Assembly (NCBI GenBank): GCA_045652125.1
Contig: JAZRTT010000001.1
Coordinates: forward strand, 1 to 32,012
Direction: 5' to 3'
DNA: 32,012 nucleotides
Origin: Avoscillospira sp045652125
GTDB taxonomy: Bacteria; Bacillota; Clostridia; Oscillospirales; Oscillospiraceae
Position 1 is the stretch's first letter. The number at the start of each line of letters is the position of its first letter. The notes under the pieces were generated by a model, which was not told the DNA's origin, searched no databases, and saw only the letters and a program-made list of their open reading frames with translations. Positions 8,308-14,349 of the stretch are shown piece after piece. The translations under genes and the position numbers were made by a program.

Positions 8308-9993
8308 ATGAAAAAGAGATTATTGGCTCTTGCGCTGGTTCTTGTGATGGTCCTTGGGCTTGCTGCCTGCGGCGATAAGGACAAGGGTGACCCCAACGAG
8401 ATCGTCATCGGCGACTACACTGCCTATTATACCCACAGTGAATTTGTGACTGACTACGACGGCGATGATGCCATTGCCATTTATTTTGACTTCACCAATA
8501 ACTCCGATGAGGATGCTTCCTTCCTCTGGAGCATGTACTATACTCTTACGCAGAACGGTGCCGAGATGGAGCAGGCCACCGTGTTTGTCAGCGAGGATTC
8601 CTTTGATACCCTGTTTGATACCGCTATGGAAGATGTAGCACCCGGCGAGATGCTGGAAGTGGCACTGACCTATAAGCTGGCAGACAAGGAAGCTCCCATT
8701 GAGATCGAATTCACCGATCTGTTCGACAGCGAAAAAGAGCATCTGACCATCGATCTGGCAACGGTCGGCGCGGCAGGCAACGCCGCACCCACAGAAGAGA
8801 CTGAGAACGGCGATGCTGTTACCTACAAGGCGATCTCCATGAACGCCGGCGGTGAAGAGCTGGGTGAAGATATGCTGGCGCTGATGGGCGACTGCTATGT
8901 GACCTTCAACAGCGACGGCACGGCCGTGATGGATATGTTCGACGATGTGTTCATGCTTGACTATGACGGCGAGCAGTTCACCATGATGGGTGTGCCTTTC
9001 TCCGACTACACCATCGAGGGCGATACCCTGACCTTTGATATGGAAGGCGCGGAAGTTGTCCTGACCAAGACCGATGAAGCCTATGAAGTTCCTGCTGTGA
9101 CTATGGGTATGGACGAAGCCGAGGAAGAGAAGGTCGGCTATGCCTTCAGTGCCGACATTGCCGCCACCTATGCAGGCGACTGGCATGGCATGGCGGAGTT
9201 CTATGAGTGCACCGGCGATTATTCCGATGAGGATGAAATGCAGTGCGAGATCGTGGCACGTCTGGTCTTTGACGAGGAAGGGTATTGCACGCCTTATATC
9301 CGTCTGTGTCTGGATCAGTCCGAGGATGAGAATTTCGTCATTGAAAGCCTCAGCTATGATGAAGAATACGACTGCATGCTGATCAACGGTACCCTCCATG
9401 AGAAGCCTCTGGATCCTGTGGAGAGTTTTATCGAACTGGAAGACGGCGTTTTGTACATCGGTGCCGAATATGACGACGGCAGCGGCGATGTGTTCAAGCT
9501 GCTGGGCTGCCTGAGAAGACTCGATGATCAGTGGGACTATGAAAACGACTATCCCTACTTGCCGCAGGAGGGCGTGGACTTCTACATGGGCAAGAGCTTT
9601 GAAGAGATCGTGGAGCTGTACGGATATGACACTTCTCTGATCCCTGAGCTCAGCGGCAATGTGGTTTCCGATGTGCAGGAAGAAGAACCTGCCGCAGCTG
9701 CTGCAGAAGGCATTGTGGAGCTGCAGCAGCTGAAGGATTGGAAGGCTTGGCTGGACGAGGTCAACTCCTACGAGAACGAGTACTATACGCCCACTTATGA
9801 AGAGTGTGTGGAAGCCATGGACGGCATTGAGCCGGCTCCCTACAAAGTGGATGATTGGGATGACGAATACCAGAAATACAAATGGACAACGGCGGATGGG
9901 AAGGATCATATCATCATGACTGCAAAGCCCACCGATGATGGCAGCGGCTGGCGTTATCACTCCATCTCCTGGTCCAGCGGTGTCAACGGTTAA
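8308..9993 (+). CDS. Multi-module lipoprotein, DUF5067-like N-terminal domain
   Basis: A 561-residue lipoprotein with lipobox LAAC (Cys21). Residues about 28-155 resemble the Ig-fold DUF5067 domain, with the pattern AIAIYFDFTNNSDEDASF followed by the usual alternating strands. Residues about 170-260 (start TYKAISMNAGGEELGEDM) are a clear relative of the module at about 220-310 of the zinc-ribbon protein at 5283-6761. Residues about 285-450 (start YAGDWHGMAEFYEC) resemble the last module of that same protein. The C-terminal about 75 residues carry a QQLKDWKAWLDEV helix and a lysine/tyrosine-rich end. This mosaic points to domain shuffling between neighbours. All of it would be extracellular. 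No enzyme signature is visible. Confidence 0.82.
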   Translation: MKKRLLALALVLVMVLGLAACGDKDKGDPNEIVIGDYTAYYTHSEFVTDYDGDDAIAIYFDFTNNSDEDASFLWSMYYTLTQNGAEMEQATVFVSEDSFDTLFDTAMEDVAPGEMLEVALTYKLADKEAPIEIEFTDLFDSEKEHLTIDLATVGAAGNAAPTEETENGDAVTYKAISMNAGGEELGEDMLALMGDCYVTFNSDGTAVMDMFDDVFMLDYDGEQFTMMGVPFSDYTIEGDTLTFDMEGAEVVLTKTDEAYEVPAVTMGMDEAEEEKVGYAFSADIAATYAGDWHGMAEFYECTGDYSDEDEMQCEIVARLVFDEEGYCTPYIRLCLDQSEDENFVIESLSYDEEYDCMLINGTLHEKPLDPVESFIELEDGVLYIGAEYDDGSGDVFKLLGCLRRLDDQWDYENDYPYLPQEGVDFYMGKSFEEIVELYGYDTSLIPELSGNVVSDVQEEEPAAAAAEGIVELQQLKDWKAWLDEVNSYENEYYTPTYEECVEAMDGIEPAPYKVDDWDDEYQKYKWTTADGKDHIIMTAKPTDDGSGWRYHSISWSSGVNG

Positions 9994-10015
9994 ATGAAAG
10001 AAAGGAGGAAACCTT

Positions 10016-11698
10016 ATGCGGAAAGCTTTGGCATTGCTGCTGGCTGTACTAATGGTTTTCTCTATGGCAGCCTGCGGCAAGGATGACTCCAGTCTGGCAG
10101 ACCGTGCAAACAAGATCGGAGAGATCAAGACACAGGCCGAGCAACAAAAAGAAACACAGGAAGAAGAGCCCGAGAGATCGGAAGGAAACGAGGACGAATG
10201 GGTCGATCCCGAGCCCAGTCAGGGACTGGATGCCTATGAAAATCCCAGCGATCATCCCCACGAGGGAATGGATCTGACTGTGTTTGACGGCATCTACCGC
10301 GCCAAGCTCCCTCAAGGAGAAGACGAACAGACCTGGCTGCAGATCAAGGGCTACAATGACTTTATCATGCTGGAATACCACGGCATGATGGAGGGCAGCG
10401 TCTACCGCTATTGGGCAGAGGAATTCTGGCCCGGCGAGGGCTGGTACACCTCCACCGAAAAAGACACCGTTTCCGGCAAGAGTCAGATCTTCAGCTCCAT
10501 GGCGCAGTATGAGAACTACTCCGAGCTGCCCAAAAACCGCTGCATCACCCTGACAGACGATGGCGTGGTACTGAACTACGATGACTCTGACGCGGAATAC
10601 TTTGTGCGCGACGACGGTTTTGACGGCGGTCACATCGAGCCAAAAGAAATGCGCATCCGTCTTGGCGAGGATGTCCATCTGGATTTTTCCTACCAGTATG
10701 ACAGCAAAGATGTGGTTGGCACATGGGGCTTCTGGGATGGTTGGCAGGCTGTCTGCCTGACCTTTGCAGAAGACGGAAGCTTCTCCATGTTCTGGAAAGA
10801 GCCCAACAAACCCATTGCGGCGTATGAGGGTGTGTACGGCTTCGGCAGAAACAGCGGCAATCTGGTCGTCCATGCCGAGCGGCTGGGTTATGGCGGATAT
10901 CCGTACGCAGCCGACTGGGAGTGGTATGTGGATGACTACGGTTACATCAATATTTCCGACAGCGACACGGTGCTTATGGCAGGCAGCTATAACTTCTGGC
11001 CGGTGGAAGAGGATTTCTTCACTGTCCTCGATGCTGATACAGCCCTTGGCTATATCGTGGCAAATCTGACGGACAGCGGCGAATACACCGATCAGTACGG
11101 CGGAGAGTACACCTATTACTACAGTCTGCCTCAGTTCTACCATTCCGAAAACCAAGACCTGCAGAAGATCAATGAGCAGATCACAGAGTTCTACTATCCC
11201 ATCATGGAAACAGAGCAGAAGGCAATGGAAGCGGGAGAGATCCTCAGCTACGATCTGATCGACTGGCAGTCTTCCGTTTACAAGGGGATCCTGTTCCTGC
11301 ATGTCTATGCCTACACCTATGACTGGGAAGAACACGGGATCTTCTATGTGGATGTGGATACGCTGGAACAGCTGGATGCATCAGAGGTGCTGAAACGGCT
11401 GGAGATCTCAGAGGATGCGTTCCTCGATGCCGCCCGTACCAGAGCCGAGGAGATCTTCCGTTACACCTTTGACGAACTGCCTGAAGAGGACAGAGAGGCC
11501 TACGGCTACTACGACTGTCTGGAGCAGACCGTTTCCGATGCGTTTGTCAATCTGGATCTGCCCATCTTCATCGATCGCCATGGTAGGATCACTGTTTATC
11601 TGAAGATCAGCCACATGGCAGGCTCCGGCCTCATGTGGGAGGCCAACAACATTTTTGAAGAATTCTACGGCGACTATATAGAAGAAGCTGTGGGATAA
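10016..11698 (+). CDS. Lipoprotein, possible DUF3298/RsiV-like C-terminal region
   Basis: A 560-residue lipoprotein with lipobox MAAC (Cys20) and a charged Glu/Gln-rich linker to about residue 85. The middle portion contains lipocalin-like beta segments such as VVGTWGFWDGWQAVCLTFAE and DGSFSMFWKE, a pattern of small sensor lipoproteins. The last 200 residues (LPQFYHSENQDLQKINEQI...) resemble the DUF4163/DUF3298 pair seen in RsiV-like anti-sigma factors and PdaC, but the match is by eye and tentative. The RBS is AAAGGAGG, 8 bases before ATG. The product is exported and membrane-anchored like the other lipoproteins of this operon. Confidence 0.8.
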   Translation: MRKALALLLAVLMVFSMAACGKDDSSLADRANKIGEIKTQAEQQKETQEEEPERSEGNEDEWVDPEPSQGLDAYENPSDHPHEGMDLTVFDGIYRAKLPQGEDEQTWLQIKGYNDFIMLEYHGMMEGSVYRYWAEEFWPGEGWYTSTEKDTVSGKSQIFSSMAQYENYSELPKNRCITLTDDGVVLNYDDSDAEYFVRDDGFDGGHIEPKEMRIRLGEDVHLDFSYQYDSKDVVGTWGFWDGWQAVCLTFAEDGSFSMFWKEPNKPIAAYEGVYGFGRNSGNLVVHAERLGYGGYPYAADWEWYVDDYGYINISDSDTVLMAGSYNFWPVEEDFFTVLDADTALGYIVANLTDSGEYTDQYGGEYTYYYSLPQFYHSENQDLQKINEQITEFYYPIMETEQKAMEAGEILSYDLIDWQSSVYKGILFLHVYAYTYDWEEHGIFYVDVDTLEQLDASEVLKRLEISEDAFLDAARTRAEEIFRYTFDELPEEDREAYGYYDCLEQTVSDAFVNLDLPIFIDRHGRITVYLKISHMAGSGLMWEANNIFEEFYGDYIEEAVG

Positions 11699-11730
11699 AG
11701 AAATTAAAAAACAAACAGGAGGAAAAGAAC

Positions 11731-12393
11731 ATGGCAAATTTAGCAGAAATGGCAAAAGCCACAGCACCGAGAACCTTTGACCTGGCAGCCCCTCTGACGA
11801 TTGAAGAACTGCATGAGAAGATGCAGGCAAGAGCCGCAGCCTTCCAGATGCCCTTTGAACTGAAAAAGGGTATCGGCGGTCTGCACATCGCCTTCAAAAA
11901 GGAGAAGGTCACCGATGTGATCGTCCACATCTCCATCAAGGAGAACACCGTGAAAGTCACTCCTATCATTCAGGAAAATACCTCCTCCGTTGGTGTCGGC
12001 GGCATCAATATGCGCACCGACAAGAACAGCCTCGGCCGTAAGGGCGTCAAGGGCATGCTGGATCTGCCCATGCAGCGCGGTGCCTACACCGATGCGGTGA
12101 TGGAAACTGTCCAGAAGATCATTGCCGGCCAGCCTGTGGAGGATTTCGTCCATCCCACCGAAGAGGAAGTCCGCGATGCCATCAGCCCTCCCAGAAGCTG
12201 GATCGTCACATTGCTCCTTTGCTTCTTCCTCGGCGGCCTTGGCATCCACCGCTTCTATGTGGGCAAGACCGGCACCGGCATTTTGTGGCTCATCACCGGC
12301 GGTGTCTTCGGCATCGGCTGGCTGATCGACTTCATCAAGATTCTGGTGGGTAAGTTCACCGACAAGGAAGGCAGACCTCTGGAAAAGAAATAA
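11731..12393 (+). CDS. TM2-domain membrane protein
   Basis: A 220-residue protein, the last gene of the train. Residues 1-130 form a cytoplasmic alpha/beta domain without recognised motifs. Residues about 148-205 are a TM2 domain: two transmembrane helices joined by the diagnostic Gly-x-Gly-x-His-Arg-Phe-Tyr-x-Gly turn (GGLGIHRFYVGKTG), ending with a charged tail EGRPLEKK. TM2 proteins are linked to envelope stress and protein-folding roles in bacteria but have no single agreed function. The gene is followed 11 bases later by a strong terminator, confirming the operon end. Confidence 0.87.
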   Translation: MANLAEMAKATAPRTFDLAAPLTIEELHEKMQARAAAFQMPFELKKGIGGLHIAFKKEKVTDVIVHISIKENTVKVTPIIQENTSSVGVGGINMRTDKNSLGRKGVKGMLDLPMQRGAYTDAVMETVQKIIAGQPVEDFVHPTEEEVRDAISPPRSWIVTLLLCFFLGGLGIHRFYVGKTGTGILWLITGGVFGIGWLIDFIKILVGKFTDKEGRPLEKK

Positions 12394-12404
12394 GCATCTG
12401 CAAT

Positions 12405-12435
12405 AAAAGACGGGGTCGTTTTGACCCCGTCTTTT
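12405..12435 (+). terminator. Rho-independent terminator of the lipoprotein/zinc-ribbon operon
   Basis: A perfect 13-bp stem, AAAAGACGGGGTC (12405-12417) paired with GACCCCGTCTTTT (12423-12435), with a 5-base GTTTT loop. Because both arms end in A/T runs it works in either direction. It overlaps the region before the next small membrane-protein gene. Confidence 0.9.
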
Positions 12436-12459
12436 GAAAATGATCATAGAGGTGATCTT

Positions 12460-12981
12460 GTGAAAAAACTTCCTATGCTTCTGCAGCTGGTCGTGCCCTA
12501 TGTGATCCTGATATGTGGATCTGCAGCCATGGATCTTACGGTTGGGATCGCTTATTTCTATGGGGTCATTCTGATCTTTAATGTGGTATATGCGTTTCTG
12601 TTGCCAAAGCTGGGATTTGACGGAAGAAGGATCCTGTTCTGGAATCTTTTGCTGAAGCTGTGTAATATTCCGGTCGTACTGTGCATCATGGTGTTTGCCC
12701 TTGTGATGACTCTGGTCGGCGGCAAAAATCTCGGCAACGATATCGCCGTCATGTTCAAGATCGTATTTTGTGTTTGCTATGTGCTGCAGCTCTCTACGTC
12801 GATATTTGGACTCAGCGGCTTGCTGTGGTACAGAAAACAAGGCTTGCTTTCCGTAAAAAGCGTGATCTCCCGCACCCTTGTGCAGCTGATCCCGCTGATC
12901 GGCATTTGGGGTTCCATTCACTGCTATATTTCACTGCGCAAAAAGAATCGGCTCACGACGGAAGATGAGCCGGTGGCGTGA
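12460..12981 (+). CDS. Small four-helix membrane protein, unknown function
   Basis: A 173-residue hydrophobic protein beginning with GTG (VKKLPMLLQLV). A longer frame begins at TTG 12421, but that lies inside the terminator. AGAGGTGAT lies just before the GTG, so GTG is chosen. Four hydrophobic helices are visible at about 5-25, 27-50, 60-85 and 92-118, with a possible fifth at 130-152. The C-terminal tail is charged (RKKNRLTTEDEP). No motif is recognised. It may be expressed by read-through past the operon terminator or from an unseen promoter. It is followed by an isolated hairpin and then a strong terminator. Confidence 0.7.
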   Translation: MKKLPMLLQLVVPYVILICGSAAMDLTVGIAYFYGVILIFNVVYAFLLPKLGFDGRRILFWNLLLKLCNIPVVLCIMVFALVMTLVGGKNLGNDIAVMFKIVFCVCYVLQLSTSIFGLSGLLWYRKQGLLSVKSVISRTLVQLIPLIGIWGSIHCYISLRKKNRLTTEDEPVA

Positions 12982-12986
12982 CCACC

Positions 12987-13021
12987 ACAATGCAACGCTG
13001 AGCAGTACAGCGTTGCATTGT
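12987..13021 (+). repeat. Perfect 14-bp inverted repeat (hairpin)
   Basis: ACAATGCAACGCTG and CAGCGTTGCATTGT flank a 7-base loop. There is no T-run after it, so it is not a classical terminator. Eleven bases of the right arm (AGCGTTGCATT) reappear directly at 13136-13146, which suggests the remains of a repeat family or a protein-binding site. Confidence 0.75.
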
Positions 13022-13049
13022 ATCAACCAATGTAGTATTTGCCAAAGCA

Positions 13050-13095
13050 GATACCGCAACTGATACAATTGTGTCAGTTGCGGTATCGTTTTTTT
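13050..13095 (+). terminator. Strong Rho-independent terminator
   Basis: GATACCGCAACTGA (13050-13063) pairs with TCAGTTGCGGTATC (13074-13087). The inner TACAATTGTG adds further pairing, and the stem is followed by GTTTTTTTA. It ends transcription of the small membrane-protein gene upstream. Confidence 0.9.
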
Positions 13096-13162
13096 ATGCC
13101 CCGAAGTGCTTGCAGTGCAAAGGTTTTCAAAAGGAAGCGTTGCATTTGCACACCTGCGTTGC

Positions 13163-13214
13163 CTATATGTAGTGCTCTTGCGGAGAAATATTCATGTCGA
13201 ACTACTACATATAG
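13163..13214. repeat. 11-bp inverted repeat in AT-rich spacer
   Basis: CTATATGTAGT at 13163-13173 and ACTACATATAG at 13204-13214 face each other across 30 bases. It lies immediately beside the 3' end of the broken STAS-like gene and could be the footprint of an inserted or excised segment, or a weak hairpin. The purpose is unknown. Confidence 0.5.
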
Positions 13215-13587
13215 TGTATTCCTATCGTTAAAATACCGCTAATCGTTAAATAATTACGAACAAGTAGAAAAACGCATACAATAAAACCCTTCCCATAGCA
13301 GGCTTTCTTGATTTCATCGATAATTGCTGGTTCATCTTCAGAAATCAGCTCGATAACATCTAACACGGCCTTAGAGCCGAACAGTCTAGCCAAGCCTCCA
13401 AAAGCTTCTTCAAGAAAGGATGTGGGATAGCCATACCCTCCATCCAAATTAATCACTAGTTTTTCTTGGTTTTCTTTTGCTTGTATAAACTTCGGCTTCA
13501 AGAGACTTTCGCGAAAATCTTCGCCGGAGAAAGGACCCTCGCACCTGGGGTATCAGTATAATCTGAAACGATATTTATGGTTATCAC
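13205..13587 (-). pseudogene. Frameshifted STAS-like (DUF4325) protein gene
   Basis: A good RBS (AAAGGAGT, 13594-13601) precedes a GTG at 13587 that opens with VITINIVSDYTDTPGA, the usual N-terminus of STAS-like DUF4325 proteins. That frame runs into a stop after 29 codons. From about 13540 leftwards another frame continues the same protein: EGPFSGEDFRESLLKPKFIQA, then the hallmark DLDGGYGYPTSFLEEAFGG-like core. The break lies at the GGTGCGAGGG sequence, where a few residues expected in the family are also missing, so a small deletion with frame change is likely. The tail after DEIKKACYGKG looks unrelated to the family. Intact relatives are about 100 residues, are often near histidine-kinase-like ATPases, and occur in mobile or defence-related contexts. 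Confidence 0.75.
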
Positions 13588-13652
13588 TGTTGTACTCCTT
13601 TCAAATATCGTTATACACATACAAAAAGTTTTTTCAACGATTTTTTGGCATC

Positions 13653-13690
13653 CCGGCAGATGTTTTCGCCATGGGCTGCCTGCCGGGAAA
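13653..13690. repeat. 9-bp inverted repeat upstream of pilus promoter
   Basis: TCCCGGCAG and CTGCCGGGA are separated by about 20 bases, some 50 to 90 bases upstream of the -10 box of the pilus operon. It could be an operator for a dimeric regulator or a leftover hairpin. It stands out as GC-rich in AT-rich surroundings. Confidence 0.45.
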
Positions 13691-13716
13691 GTACTGGAAT
13701 ACTTGGTGAAAAGGCA

Positions 13717-13744
13717 TTGCTTTTTTTTGCATAACTGCTATAAT
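13717..13744 (+). promoter_or_regulatory. Sigma-A type promoter of the pilus operon
   Basis: TTGCTT (13717-13722), a 16-base spacer and a perfect TATAAT (13739-13744) lie 65 bases before the first pilus gene. The spacer contains a run of T. No other good promoter was seen between here and the end of the locus, so all six pilus genes may depend on it. Confidence 0.65.
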
Positions 13745-13808
13745 ATATAGTTGGGAAAATTTGATTTAAAACGATGAAGTTTGTGGATATTCGTCAAAGA
13801 GGAACGAA

Positions 13809-14336
13809 ATGAAAAAAATAGTCTCCTACAAAGGAAAATATGCCAAGGGGAGTCCTCCCTATCTGAAGATCGTCATGACATTGATCGTGGCGGCGGTATT
13901 GGCTGTGGTGGTACTGCTGAATGTATTTACATACATATTCTCTGTGGTGCAGTATTACGGCGATGGCATGGAGCCGCAGCTGCACGATCGCCAGATCCTT
14001 CTGGTCTTGCAGACAACGGATGTGGAACCGGGAGATATCGCAGCCTTTTATTATAACAACAAGGTGTTGGTTCGTCGGGTCATCTGTGGCGGCGGGACCA
14101 GCATTGAGATCGATGAGACCGGCATGGTGACGGTGGATGGTGCTCCTTTGGCTGAGCCTTATATTACGCAGCCGGCTCTGGGCCAAAGCAACATCGACTA
14201 CCCATATACCGTGCCCCACGAAGAAATTTTCGTTATGGGCGACAATCGTGAGATCGCCATGGACAGCCGGTTGGAGGAGATCGGAACCATTCCGGCAGAC
14301 AGAATCATAGGCAAAGTTATGTTTTCCTTTGGATAG
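13809..14336 (+). CDS. Signal peptidase I-like protein lacking both catalytic residues (pilus assembly)
   Basis: A 175-residue protein with an N-terminal membrane anchor (about 20-45) and an S26 signal peptidase fold. In active enzymes the nucleophile sits in a Ser-Met-x-Pro motif. Here it reads Gly-Asp-Gly53-Met-Glu-Pro, so Ser is Gly. The general-base Lys normally precedes Arg-Val. Here the sequence is Val-Arg89-Arg-Val, so Lys is Arg. The later box GDN(144-146)...DSR(152-154) is intact, as is the overall length. This parallels SipA of Streptococcus pyogenes pilus loci, a signal-peptidase homologue without the catalytic dyad that is needed for pilus polymerisation. The likely role is a chaperone or scaffold on the outer membrane face. 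It is the first gene of the pilus operon, 14 bases before the adhesin gene. Loss of activity is inferred from residues. Confidence 0.85.
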   Translation: MKKIVSYKGKYAKGSPPYLKIVMTLIVAAVLAVVVLLNVFTYIFSVVQYYGDGMEPQLHDRQILLVLQTTDVEPGDIAAFYYNNKVLVRRVICGGGTSIEIDETGMVTVDGAPLAEPYITQPALGQSNIDYPYTVPHEEIFVMGDNREIAMDSRLEEIGTIPADRIIGKVMFSFG

Positions 14337-14349
14337 ATAGAAGAATCGG

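Noticed and set aside
8320..10128. 602-codon minus-strand frame opposite a lipoprotein gene
   Set aside because: The plus strand has a ribosome site, signal peptide and lipobox. The opposite frame lacks a credible start site and any motif.
12421..12459. Upstream TTG start for the small membrane protein
   Set aside because: It lies within the terminator stem and lacks a ribosome site. GTG 12460 has one.
13039..13242. Small plus-strand gene of 67 codons
   Set aside because: It begins inside a terminator hairpin, has no ribosome site and gives no recognisable protein.
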